DNA from: CAZWDO01 sp964632485 [NCBI: uncultured bacterium]
GTDB taxonomy: Bacteria; JAGOEH01
Assembly (NCBI GenBank): GCA_964632485.1
Contig: CAZWDO010000005.1
Span: 18,750-82,749, forward strand
Reading direction: 5' to 3'
DNA: 64,000 nucleotides
Shown: one piece after another, positions 55,969-64,000 of the stretch
How positions within the stretch are numbered: the stretch's first letter is position 1
How the letters are laid out: the number at the start of each line of letters is the position of its first letter
The notes under the pieces: model-generated
Database searches by the model: none
What the model was told of the DNA's origin: nothing
The model's input: only the letters and a program-made list of their open reading frames with translations
Translations under genes and position numbers: made by a program

Positions 55969-57867
55969 TCATCGTATCAGTAACATTTTATTTGTCAATC
56001 GGGTGTCTTCAGTTTCAATCACACTGAAATAAACCCCGGAAGAAAATTTATCTGCTTGCCAGACAAATTGATAGAATCCCGGCGCTTGATAGCGTGGCTC
56101 ACTTGAAAATACCTGTTGACCTGCAATATTGAAAATTTTCAAACTCACCCGGGCTGCTTGACGCACTTCATATTGAATTGTGGTACTTGGATTAAAGGGA
56201 TTGGGGTAATTTTCCAGCTCACCAATGATCGGTGTTCCGGCATTGGGTTTGTAGCCGGCCATTTCCGGAACAGCAACGGGCACGACGGCATCCGGCGATA
56301 ACCGTCGGTCAATCATAATCATCACGGCATCCGCCATCACCAGTTTATTGGCTTCCACCCCCTGGTTATCAATTTTAACCACTCTCTGGCGACCCTGTTT
56401 TAAATAAACCGTTCCGATCTGGTTCCACCGGCTGACCTTGGTTTGATCCAGCGTTGTCTCACTCGAATCGGTCTCGCTGTAAACTACATAGCGCGCCTGA
56501 CGGGAATAGTTTGGACTGGCCGTAGTAAAGGCATAAACGCCGAACCAGGCATCAAAAGGCACATCCATAGTATAAGACATGGAACTATACGCCCCGGAAA
56601 CCGTGGCCATGGTTTTTCCCTGAAATCCTGCTGACGTTTTTTCCTGCCAATCGCCCTCAGGGATGACTGACTGACTGTCAGTTTCATTGACGACCAACGC
56701 CTTGGGACGCCACAAACTGCCGTTGCGGCCCGGGACAATCGCCGGTTCAGCATACCAGCTTTTGCGCAGCGTATCAGCCAGTAACTGATTATTAAGGGGA
56801 AAGGCTTCATAATAAAAATAGGCCTCTCCCATCAAACCGCGACTACGATGAAACGCAATCTGATCGATCATGTCCTTGGCGCTGATCAGGTACTCGCTAC
56901 CGTGATAACCGCTGAGCAGATACATTCCCGAAATAAAAAGCGGTTTATATACCGGTGAGAAATAACCCAGGAACTTATCAACTTCAAATGAATAATCGGC
57001 GAGTGTTGTACGGTAAAACTGCGGTACGCAGTTGTCCACTGTTCCCGATTCCACCCAGGTCTTGACATCCTGTAAGTACTCTTCATAGGACCAGGGATAG
57101 AGACTGGGACTGGAGCAGACATGGCAGTTGGGGTTGACAGACTTGACCGTGTCGCGGACACGCATGAACCAGTCGCTCATCTTGTTGGCGCGCCATTTTT
57201 TCCAATTTGTGTCCTTCGAATTAGTGGGCGGCGCCGCTCCGTTATGCTCCTGCTTGTACAATGCGACCGTTACCGAATCGTAACCGCCTTCCACCGGCAT
57301 GGCTGGGATACGGTCTGAATACTCAATACCGTCCAAATCATAATTTCGCACAGCTTCCAGTGTGATAGCCTGGATGAAATCCTGGACTTCCGGATTGGTG
57401 GCCGCCATCCAGTAAAATCCGTTTTTTTCGCAATATGCCCCGGTGTTATCTTTTAAGGCCCACTCGGGATATTGATCCAGAATTTCCCCGGGACTGCCGT
57501 AATAGGACGCGAAACCATATTCGTACCAGGGGAGGACTTCGATGCCGTTACGGTGGGCTTCAGTCACGATTGTGCGGAACGGGTCGCGGCCCTGGCGGGA
57601 AGGGTCCATGTCGGGATCAATCGAGTACCCGAACAGACTGTCCGTTACCGCGCTGGGAAAGAGTGTGTAACCACCGTTCCAGACAACCACCAGCACTGCG
57701 TTGATGTTGAAAGACGCCAGAAAATCCATGGCATCGGCAATTCCTTTATCCGAATTGAGCACATGACTATCGACATTGGTAATCTTGACCGCGCGCAGTT
57801 CCTCATTAGCTGAGATACTGACAACAACACTGAGAAAAAACAGCGAAACTAAGAAAAAGAATCGCAA
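55969..57867 (-). CDS. Secreted family-10-like glycoside hydrolase with golvesin-like and type A sorting-like domains
   Basis: 632 aa. TTG start at 57867, 5 nt after AAGGAGG, with a signal peptide. Residues about 25-385 are a GHL10 (YngK/DUF187-like) barrel: NINAVLVVVWNGGYTLF, HRNGIEVLPWYEYGF, YDLDGIEYSDRIP, DNCVPQFYRTT. Residues about 400-535 resemble the golvesin C-terminal/carbohydrate-associated domain (PFDAWFGVYAF; NQIGTVYLKQG). The tail carries NYPNPFNPSTTIQYEVRQ and SSGVYFSVIE, a type A sorting-like domain. Likely acts on an external or cell-wall polysaccharide; substrate not determinable. Confidence 0.88.
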   Translation of the reverse strand: MRFFFLVSLFFLSVVVSISANEELRAVKITNVDSHVLNSDKGIADAMDFLASFNINAVLVVVWNGGYTLFPSAVTDSLFGYSIDPDMDPSRQGRDPFRTIVTEAHRNGIEVLPWYEYGFASYYGSPGEILDQYPEWALKDNTGAYCEKNGFYWMAATNPEVQDFIQAITLEAVRNYDLDGIEYSDRIPAMPVEGGYDSVTVALYKQEHNGAAPPTNSKDTNWKKWRANKMSDWFMRVRDTVKSVNPNCHVCSSPSLYPWSYEEYLQDVKTWVESGTVDNCVPQFYRTTLADYSFEVDKFLGYFSPVYKPLFISGMYLLSGYHGSEYLISAKDMIDQIAFHRSRGLMGEAYFYYEAFPLNNQLLADTLRKSWYAEPAIVPGRNGSLWRPKALVVNETDSQSVIPEGDWQEKTSAGFQGKTMATVSGAYSSMSYTMDVPFDAWFGVYAFTTASPNYSRQARYVVYSETDSSETTLDQTKVSRWNQIGTVYLKQGRQRVVKIDNQGVEANKLVMADAVMIMIDRRLSPDAVVPVAVPEMAGYKPNAGTPIIGELENYPNPFNPSTTIQYEVRQAARVSLKIFNIAGQQVFSSEPRYQAPGFYQFVWQADKFSSGVYFSVIETEDTRLTNKMLLIR

Positions 57868-57942
57868 ACGAGCCTCCTTGGAATCAAAGGTTTTATGTTA
57901 ATAACCAGACAACATCCAATGTAAATATCTCTCACCCTCACC

Positions 57943-57980
57943 CTGCGCTCTCCCCCTGAAAGGGGCGAGGGTTAGCGCAG
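57943..57980. repeat. GC-rich compound hairpin between the glycoside hydrolase and nadD
   Basis: CTGCGCT (57943-57949) pairs with AGCGCAG (57974-57980); inside, CTC-CCCC pairs with GGGG-(C)-GAG. The C-rich/G-rich form resembles dispersed palindromic elements seen between genes in many bacteria. A second copy was not found in this window. Confidence 0.45.
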
Positions 57981-58009
57981 CGAAAGATATGACATTTCGC
58001 ATTTTTTTT

Positions 58010-58067
58010 AAAATTTCCTTGCTTTTGCAAGAATAATAAACTATAATGATAAAAGCAAGGAAATTTT
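58010..58067. promoter_or_regulatory. Perfect 17-bp inverted repeat around the nadD promoter and ribosome binding site
   Basis: Arm 1 (58010-58026) and arm 2 (58051-58067) are exact reverse complements (arm 1 AAAATTTCCTTGCTTTT). They enclose the -10 box; arm 1 overlaps the -35 box and arm 2 contains the ribosome binding site AAGGAAA and ends at the ATG. It may be a regulator site or, in read-through RNA, a stem hiding the ribosome binding site. Confidence 0.75.
58019..58047 (+). promoter_or_regulatory. Sigma70-type promoter of nadD-polA
   Basis: TTGCTT at 58019-58024, 17-nt spacer, TATAAT at 58042-58047. The expected start point (about 58054) gives a very short leader. Confidence 0.7.
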
Positions 58068-58661
58068 ATGCGAATCGGAATTTTTGGCGGGAGCTTCGAT
58101 CCTGTCCATTTAGGACATCTCATACCACTTTGGTTCAGCCAGGATTATCTTTCTTTAAATCGACTCATCCTGGTTCCCGGTTTTCAAACGCCATTCAAGC
58201 GCCATTATCAGCCAATGACCACCGCAGAACAGCGTTTAGCCATGCTGAGTCTGGCTACTCAGCATTTCCACACTATGGAGATCTGCCACTGGGAACTCCA
58301 GCGGAAAGAACCGGTATATACCATTGAAACCGTGGAATATTTACAAGCAAAGTACACTGCTCAAGAGTGGTTTTTACTAATTGGGCAGGATAACTGGGCG
58401 CACTTTCTAAATTGGCGCGATCATGAACGGCTGGCGCATAAATGCCAATTGGCCGTCATGCAGCGTCCAGGCGCTCCTTCTCCAGCAGTATCACCCTATC
58501 CGTACATTGCAATACCATCCCCGCTAATTGAAATCTCCGGCACTCAGGTACGCGAATGGCGCCAAAAAGGAAAACCCTGGGAATTATTGGTTCCGCCGGC
58601 TGTCGCGCAATATATCCACTACCATCACATCTACCAGGAAGAAGATACATGTCCCGCTTGA
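58068..58661 (+). CDS. nadD: Nicotinate-nucleotide adenylyltransferase
   Basis: 197 aa. The nucleotidyltransferase signature GGSFDPVHLGH is at residues 7-17 and the second motif ISGTQVREW replaces the usual ISSTxIR. Other fitting segments are LILVPGFQTPFK and FLLIGQDNWAHFLNW. NadD joins nicotinate mononucleotide and ATP to make deamido-NAD. It overlaps polA by 13 nt, so the two are cotranscribed. Control may involve the inverted repeat around its promoter. Confidence 0.94.
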   Translation: MRIGIFGGSFDPVHLGHLIPLWFSQDYLSLNRLILVPGFQTPFKRHYQPMTTAEQRLAMLSLATQHFHTMEICHWELQRKEPVYTIETVEYLQAKYTAQEWFLLIGQDNWAHFLNWRDHERLAHKCQLAVMQRPGAPSPAVSPYPYIAIPSPLIEISGTQVREWRQKGKPWELLVPPAVAQYIHYHHIYQEEDTCPA

Positions 58662-61309
58662 TCATCATTGACGGTTCCGCTTTGGCCTATCGGTCCTATT
58701 ACGCCTTTAAACAACCACTCACCAATGCCCGGGGAGAATCCACAACAGTGGCTTTTGTTTTTCTTTCCGTACTGCATAACCTGATTGATAACTACCATCC
58801 CGATTATCTGACAATTACCTTTGATAAAGGCAAACCCCGCAATCGTATAGCGCTTTATCCCGAATACAAATCCACCCGGGAACGAATGCCGGATGAAATG
58901 GCCCGTCAATTACCGGGATTGAAGGAATTGCTCAATGCTCTTCGGATTCCGGTTCTGCAGCAGGAAGGCGTAGAAGCCGATGATTTGATTGCAACGATCG
59001 CCATGGCCGCCGCTGAAAAAAAAATTGAAACCCTCATCGTTACTCACGATAAGGACCTGATGCAACTGGTCGATGGCCCGATCGCCATTATCCGTCCGGG
59101 GAAGGGCGCTGAACTGGAAAAAATCTATTATCGCAAGGATGTTTATCAAAAATTTGGAGTCTGGCCCGAACAAATACGGGATTACCTGTCGCTGACCGGC
59201 GACCAATCCGACAATATTCCGGGAGTGGCCGGGATTGGAGAAAAAACGGCTTTAAAGCTGTTCGCCCAATTCCAAAGCCTGGCGGACATCTATGAACATT
59301 TAGAACAGATCACCCCGGATTCACTCAAACAGAAACTGATCAGGGGACGGGACAGCGCCATGCTGGCGCAACAATTGGTTCAACTCGACTCGCAAATCCC
59401 AATGGACCTCTCCTGGGAGCTGATGAAGTTGAGTGATCCCGATTTTGATACGTTTATCCCCATGATACAGGAATACGGATTTACCAAGTTTTTAAACCGC
59501 TATCAAAAAAAAACAAGAAATTTCCATTTTACTCATACGATCATCAATTCAGAAGAAGCGTTCAACAGCCTGATTGGGTTACTGCAATCGGCGCCCTGGC
59601 TGGCGCTTGACACCGAAACTACGGCGTTGGATCCGCAGCGCGCTGACCTGGTCGGCATATCGGTGGCATACCAGGCTCATGAAGGATTTTACCTGCCATT
59701 CGTGCATAACCAGGGCAAAAACCTGCCCGCAAATTGTCTGGTCGCTCTGGCGCAGGTATTGCGCGACAAACCGATTGTGGGACAAAATATTAAATTTGAT
59801 CTAGCCATATTGGCGCGCCACGGGATTGAATTGAACCGCATCGCAGGCGATACGATGATCGCCGCTTATCTACTTAATCCGGACCATACCCATTACAACC
59901 TGGACCATCTGGCGCAATACTATTTAAATTATCAAATGCTGAGCTATAACGATCTTATTAAAGAAACCAATGCCCGCAACTTTTCCGAAGTGCCGCCGGA
60001 ACGCGCCGCTTTTTATTCTTCCGAAGATGTCGTGGTTACCTGGCATATCTGGCAAAAACAGGAACCGCTCTTAAAAGAAAAAAAATTAATGCGCTTATTC
60101 ACGGAAATTGAGCTTCCTTTAATCAATGTCCTGGCTTCCATGGAACGCGCGGGCGTTTATATCGACCGCGCGCTGATGCAACATTTCTCTCATGATTTGC
60201 AGAACGAGTTGGCGGCCCTCGAATTAAAAATACACGCTTCCGCAGGCTGTCAATTCAATATCAACAGCCCTAAACAATTATCTGAAATTTTATTCCAACG
60301 CCTCAAACTGCCGACAATCCGCAAAACCAAGACCGGATTATCCACCGACGTGGGAGTATTGGAAGCGCTGTCATCAAAACATGAATTACCAGCGATGCTC
60401 TTGGAATACAGACAGATCGCCAAATTAAAATCTACCTATACCGACCCCTTGATCGAGATTGTCGATCCGGAAACCGGACTGGTGCACCCCTCTTTCAACC
60501 AAACAGTCGCCGCCACCGGACGGTTAAGCTGTTCCAATCCGAATTTACAGAACGTTCCAATCCGCTCGGAAAAAGGAAGAGTGATCCGGCAGGCTTTTCA
60601 AGCCCGAAACCCCGACACCCTTTTAATCAGCGCAGATTATAGCCAGATTGAATTACGCATATTGGCGCATCTGGCCGATGATGCCGTATTGATTGAAGCC
60701 TTCGCCAAAGGACTCGATATCCATACACAAACCGCCGCATTAATTTACAATCTCGAGGAGGAAGCGGTCACCAAAGAGATGCGCCGCCAGGCGAAAACTA
60801 TCAATTTCGGCGTTATCTATGGTATGAGCGGATTTTCATTAGCCCAATCATTGGGTATCTCCCGCAAAGAAGCCGATTTTTTTATCGAAACATACTTCAA
60901 CCGGTTTCCCGGAGTTAAACAATTTATTGATCAGACCATTGCCTTTGCCGAAACGCATGGATATGTAACCACCCTTTTCAATCGAATCCGCTATGTCACC
61001 GAAATTGACAGTAAGAATTTCAACCGCCGTGAAATGGCCAAACGGATCGCCGTCAACACCCCAGTGCAGGGTTCAGCCGCTGATATTATCAAAAGAGCTA
61101 TGATCGATCTGCTCAAATGGCGCGATCGGGAAGAGCCGGGCTTGCTGATGGTGCTGCAAATTCATGATGAATTGCTGTTTGAATGCCCCAGGAATGAACT
61201 GGAACGGTTACTGCCCCGTATTAAAGCGACTATGGAAAATACCGTTCGGCTAAAAGTGCCGCTGGTTGTCGATATCGGGACTGGCAGAAACTGGCTGGAA
61301 GCGCACTAA
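58649..61309 (+). CDS. polA: DNA polymerase I
   Basis: 886 aa. The start is the ATG at 58649 after AGGAAG, inside the end of nadD; a frame extension to 58556 is not supported. Domain order: 5'-nuclease (about 1-290; IIIDGSALAYRSYYAFK, GVEADDLIATIA, LTGDQSDNIPGVAGIG), 3'-5' exonuclease (about 310-480) and polymerase (about 500-886). The proofreading residues are intact: D321 and E323 in ALDTETTALDP, NIKFDLAIL, and YSSED. Polymerase motifs A (SADYSQIELRILAHL), B (RRQAKTINFGVIYG) and C (LQIHDELLFE) are all present. Replication and repair gap filling. Confidence 0.97.
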   Translation: MSRLIIIDGSALAYRSYYAFKQPLTNARGESTTVAFVFLSVLHNLIDNYHPDYLTITFDKGKPRNRIALYPEYKSTRERMPDEMARQLPGLKELLNALRIPVLQQEGVEADDLIATIAMAAAEKKIETLIVTHDKDLMQLVDGPIAIIRPGKGAELEKIYYRKDVYQKFGVWPEQIRDYLSLTGDQSDNIPGVAGIGEKTALKLFAQFQSLADIYEHLEQITPDSLKQKLIRGRDSAMLAQQLVQLDSQIPMDLSWELMKLSDPDFDTFIPMIQEYGFTKFLNRYQKKTRNFHFTHTIINSEEAFNSLIGLLQSAPWLALDTETTALDPQRADLVGISVAYQAHEGFYLPFVHNQGKNLPANCLVALAQVLRDKPIVGQNIKFDLAILARHGIELNRIAGDTMIAAYLLNPDHTHYNLDHLAQYYLNYQMLSYNDLIKETNARNFSEVPPERAAFYSSEDVVVTWHIWQKQEPLLKEKKLMRLFTEIELPLINVLASMERAGVYIDRALMQHFSHDLQNELAALELKIHASAGCQFNINSPKQLSEILFQRLKLPTIRKTKTGLSTDVGVLEALSSKHELPAMLLEYRQIAKLKSTYTDPLIEIVDPETGLVHPSFNQTVAATGRLSCSNPNLQNVPIRSEKGRVIRQAFQARNPDTLLISADYSQIELRILAHLADDAVLIEAFAKGLDIHTQTAALIYNLEEEAVTKEMRRQAKTINFGVIYGMSGFSLAQSLGISRKEADFFIETYFNRFPGVKQFIDQTIAFAETHGYVTTLFNRIRYVTEIDSKNFNRREMAKRIAVNTPVQGSAADIIKRAMIDLLKWRDREEPGLLMVLQIHDELLFECPRNELERLLPRIKATMENTVRLKVPLVVDIGTGRNWLEAH

Positions 61310-61385
61310 TGCAACTCCTCACGTTCTTACAAAATAGTGGGCGATGAATCACATTGAAAATAAATATTAATGAAAACAATTAAAA

Positions 61386-62447
61386 ATGTCCCATCTTGAC
61401 ACTAGATTAATTGAAACCATTTGGTTACGGCTTCCTTACCGCGCCCAACTCAAGCTGACTGATTTTTTCCAGGGATTGTCAAAACCGAGCAGGAACGATT
61501 TATTGCCCCCTCTGCCGCGAATGGCAATTATTGATCCCATCAATAGTTGTCAATTACGTTGCCCGCTTTGTCCCTCCGACCGGCAAAAATACCCCAAAAG
61601 CCGCATGGATATCCGACTTTTTGAAACGATACTTGAACAACTGCCCGATTTAAGGGTTCTTCTGCTCTTCAATTGGGGGGAGCCGCTCCTGCATAATGAG
61701 TTGACCCAGATGATCCAATTAGCGGTAAAACGGCGGATACTCACGATCATCCATACAAATTTCAGCCTGGATATTGATTCCGATCGGCTGGACGATCTGG
61801 TGAAAAGCGGCCTCCATCAATTGATCGTATCGCTTGACGGTCTGACCGTTCCAAGCTATACGCCTTACCGAGTCAACGGAGATCCCGAACGTGTTCAGAC
61901 CAACATGTTTCGTCTGATGGAATCTAAGAACCGTTTGAGGTCCCGCACTCCCTATCTGATTTGGAAATACATTGTGAATCGGTACAATGAATCTGAACTG
62001 CAAGCAGCGCGGAAACTTGCGCGTAAATGGAAGATCGATTTTTATGCCGACCGCATGGGGTTGGGCGATGACTTGCCCGATTTCAAGTTCGTCCAGAGTT
62101 TTCAGGAGCGCCAGGAAACCTGGTTACCTCTTGAAAAAAAATGGATACTCCCCCACTATCAACCGACGCATTCCAAAGTCGCCATCCACTCCACGCCGTG
62201 CCTATCGCTGTTTCGCTCAATCACTATCCATCCCGATGGACGGGTCAGCCCCTGTTGCTGGATTACCGACGAGGCCAATACCTGGGGTGATTTGAAACGC
62301 GAATCACTGAGTTCGATCTGGCGCAATGATGCCTACCAGTCCGCGCGACAACTCTTTATTGACGGAATACACCAGCGTCCGTCAATACCTGTAATTTGCC
62401 AAAAATGTCATATTTATTCCCAGACCCGGCGAGAGAACATTCATTAA
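61386..62447 (+). CDS. Radical SAM/SPASM domain protein
   Basis: 353 aa. The radical-SAM cluster motif CxxxCxxC is at C55, C59, C62 (SCQLRCPLCPSDR), followed by LLFNWGEPLLHNELTQMI (GGE-like motif) and VSLDGLTVPSY. The C-terminal part has SPASM cysteines (TPCLSLFRSITIHPDGRVSP, then CCW and CQKCHIYSQ), which hold additional clusters. Proteins of this build modify peptides or act as cofactor maturases; no precursor peptide gene is evident beside it. There is no good ribosome binding site before the ATG. Confidence 0.88.
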   Translation: MSHLDTRLIETIWLRLPYRAQLKLTDFFQGLSKPSRNDLLPPLPRMAIIDPINSCQLRCPLCPSDRQKYPKSRMDIRLFETILEQLPDLRVLLLFNWGEPLLHNELTQMIQLAVKRRILTIIHTNFSLDIDSDRLDDLVKSGLHQLIVSLDGLTVPSYTPYRVNGDPERVQTNMFRLMESKNRLRSRTPYLIWKYIVNRYNESELQAARKLARKWKIDFYADRMGLGDDLPDFKFVQSFQERQETWLPLEKKWILPHYQPTHSKVAIHSTPCLSLFRSITIHPDGRVSPCCWITDEANTWGDLKRESLSSIWRNDAYQSARQLFIDGIHQRPSIPVICQKCHIYSQTRRENIH

Positions 62448-62554
62448 TGCAAGCGGCTTTTTTTTACAACAAACTGTTTTTTTCTTTTTTCGGAAACTTT
62501 ATTGCGCGTCATGCGTATAAAACTAATTAATTAACATCTAAAAAGGAGCGAAAA

Positions 62555-64000
62555 ATGTCGTTTACCTATCGTTTGCTAATTTTATGGCTATTTACCGTCC
62601 CATTACTAATTACTGCATCTCCAAACTGGAAAATCGGTCAGGTTTGTAATGGGTTTAAACTCTTGCGCAATGATTCGATTCCTGAACTGGAGGCGCGGGG
62701 ATATCTATTCGAGCATACTAAAAGCGGCGCTCATTTACTTAAAATCGCCAATCAGGATGATAACAAGACATTTTGTATCTCTTTCAGCACACCCGTCGAT
62801 ATGGACGGGGGCATCCCGCATATTATCGAACATTCCGTTTTAAACGGGTCGCGCAAATACCCGGTCAAAAGTCCCTTTGACGTCCTGAGCAAAGGCTCGT
62901 TGAATACCTTCATCAATGCGTTTACCGCCAATGATCGGACGATGTACCCCGTTGCCAGCCGAAACATCAAAGATTATTACAATCTGATGGATGTTTACCT
63001 TGACGCTGTGTTGTTTCCGCTGTTATATGAAGACCCGCGGATATTTTATCAGGAAGGTTGGCATTATGAACTGAACAACGCGGATGATCCGATTATCTAC
63101 AAGGGAGTCGTATATAATGAAATGAAAGGCGCCTTTTCATCGCCCACACGGGAACTGGATTATCGCATCATGCGGAATCTTTTCCCCGGGAATGCGTATC
63201 AATTCTCTGCGGGGGGATATCCTTCCGCCATCCCGCAACTGACCCTGGAAAAATTTCAGCAGTTTCATAAACAGTATTATCATCCCGCCAACAGCTATAT
63301 TTTTCTTTATGGCGATGCTGATTTAGAAAAGGAACTCGCCTATATCGACCAGAACTTTCTTCAGCAGTTCGATAAAATAGAGGTCAAGGCCCGCACTCCG
63401 CTGCAAAAACCGTTTGACAAACCGCGGTCCGAACAGGCCTGGTATCCGGTTGGAGAAGACGAAGCCACCGAAGATAAAACCTATTTAGCGCAATCATGGG
63501 TGGCGAGTGAAGCGATCAATCGGACAGAATCCATGGGACTGGAGCTGTTAGCCGAATTATTGGTGAACCATCCCGCAGCCCCGGTTCGCGAAGCATTGCT
63601 CAAAGCCGGCATTGGTAAAAACGTTTCCGCCGATTTCAGCGACTATCAACAAAACGTATTTTCCATCATTGCTCAAAACGCGAATACCGAAGACGCGCAA
63701 AAATTTCAGGATCTGATCCGGCAAACCCTGGCCGACTTGGTCAAAACCGGTTTAGATAAAAAAATGGTCGAGGGCGCCGTGAACCAAATGGAGTTCCGTC
63801 TGCGCGAAGGCGCCGACAATGGTGGATTTCCCAAAGCGCTCTTAGTGAATTATCGCGCCTTAAGCGGTTGGATTTTCGCCAATGACCCCTTTATCTCCCT
63901 GGGATATGAAAAACCCTTGGCAGAAATTAAAAAACTGTTGCCAAAGAACTACCTTGAAGGATTAATCGATAAATATTTTCTTAAAAACAATCATGCCCTG
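62555..64000 (+). CDS. M16C (presequence protease/PreP-like) metallopeptidase, 3' truncated
   Basis: 482 residues are visible; the frame is open at the window end. ATG at 62555 follows AAAGGAG. An N-terminal hydrophobic stretch (LLILWLFTVPLLITASP) looks like a signal peptide, so the protein is probably exported. The inverted zinc motif HxxEH lies in GIPHIIEHSVLNGSRKYPVK, and the PreP-type segments KGSLNTFINAFTANDRTMYP, FYQEGWHYEL and KGVVYNEMKGAFSSP are well conserved. M16C enzymes degrade short unfolded peptides. The second half, with its substrate-clamping lobe, lies beyond the window. Confidence 0.93.
   Translation, partial: MSFTYRLLILWLFTVPLLITASPNWKIGQVCNGFKLLRNDSIPELEARGYLFEHTKSGAHLLKIANQDDNKTFCISFSTPVDMDGGIPHIIEHSVLNGSRKYPVKSPFDVLSKGSLNTFINAFTANDRTMYPVASRNIKDYYNLMDVYLDAVLFPLLYEDPRIFYQEGWHYELNNADDPIIYKGVVYNEMKGAFSSPTRELDYRIMRNLFPGNAYQFSAGGYPSAIPQLTLEKFQQFHKQYYHPANSYIFLYGDADLEKELAYIDQNFLQQFDKIEVKARTPLQKPFDKPRSEQAWYPVGEDEATEDKTYLAQSWVASEAINRTESMGLELLAELLVNHPAAPVREALLKAGIGKNVSADFSDYQQNVFSIIAQNANTEDAQKFQDLIRQTLADLVKTGLDKKMVEGAVNQMEFRLREGADNGGFPKALLVNYRALSGWIFANDPFISLGYEKPLAEIKKLLPKNYLEGLIDKYFLKNNHAL

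Noticed and set aside
1-64000. CRISPR arrays, insertion sequences, prophage genes, tRNA or rRNA genes
   Set aside because: No regularly spaced direct repeats, transposase or phage motifs, or tRNA/rRNA-like segments were recognised on reading both strands.

Overview
The window (64 kb, moderate GC) comes from a Gram-negative, flagellated bacterium that probably lives at least partly without oxygen. Outer-membrane biology is shown by a TolC protein, a TonB-dependent receptor and an apolipoprotein N-acyltransferase-like protein. Three secreted proteins end in a 'NYPNPFN' type A sorting-like domain and one ends in a gliding-type (type B-like) C-terminus. This combination, with flagellin and a complete Rnf complex, points to the FCB superphylum outside classical Bacteroidetes (Calditrichota or KSB1-like lineages). 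That placement is an inference, since no rRNA or tRNA gene was found. Promoters are of the sigma70 type (TTGACA, 17 bp, TATAAT-like), not the Bacteroidetes -33/-7 type.

Layout. 1-1945: 3' part of a hybrid histidine kinase. 2020-9711, minus strand: Lnt-like protein, FGE-fold secreted protein, thermolysin-like protease and a STAS-like protein. 9937-19463, plus: a 1506-aa secreted repeat protein, a SulP/STAS/cyclic-nucleotide transporter, a secreted metalloprotease and a small DUF6438-like protein. 19469-20509, minus: two-TM potassium channel. 20934-24407, plus: periplasmic-propeller diguanylate cyclase, overlapping at its end a minus-strand GlgX-family protein (24381-26510) whose catalytic residues are changed. 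26708-33740, plus: a seven-gene TetR-controlled tripartite ABC exporter operon. 33862-35088, minus: an orphan protein and a methyltransferase. 35253-45355, plus: rnfCDGEAB, then tatC, an HD-GYP phosphodiesterase and a large membrane protein related to spermidine synthases. 45335-46579, minus: flagellin. 47166-55888, plus: chemoreceptor, multi-PAS hybrid kinase, TonB-dependent receptor. 55969-57867, minus: secreted family-10-like glycoside hydrolase. 58068-64000, plus: nadD, polA, a radical SAM/SPASM protein and the 5' part of an M16 (PreP-like) peptidase.

How it fits together. Rnf couples ferredoxin and NAD to an ion gradient. Sensory genes (two hybrid kinases, a GGDEF cyclase, an HD-GYP phosphodiesterase, a chemoreceptor) lie on either side of flagellin, which suggests c-di-GMP and chemotaxis control of motility. 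The proteases, glycoside hydrolase and TonB receptor suggest use of external polymers.

The observations most worth following are: (1) a GlgX-family protein with two of three catalytic acids replaced (D360, Q396, E466); (2) two ABC ATPases whose defects fall in the same composite ATP site; (3) a membrane protein with a decayed spermidine-synthase domain at the end of the rnf-tatC-HD-GYP run; (4) a two-domain super-repeat with alternating cysteine positions in the 1506-aa protein; (5) a perfect 17-bp inverted repeat around the nadD -10 box.
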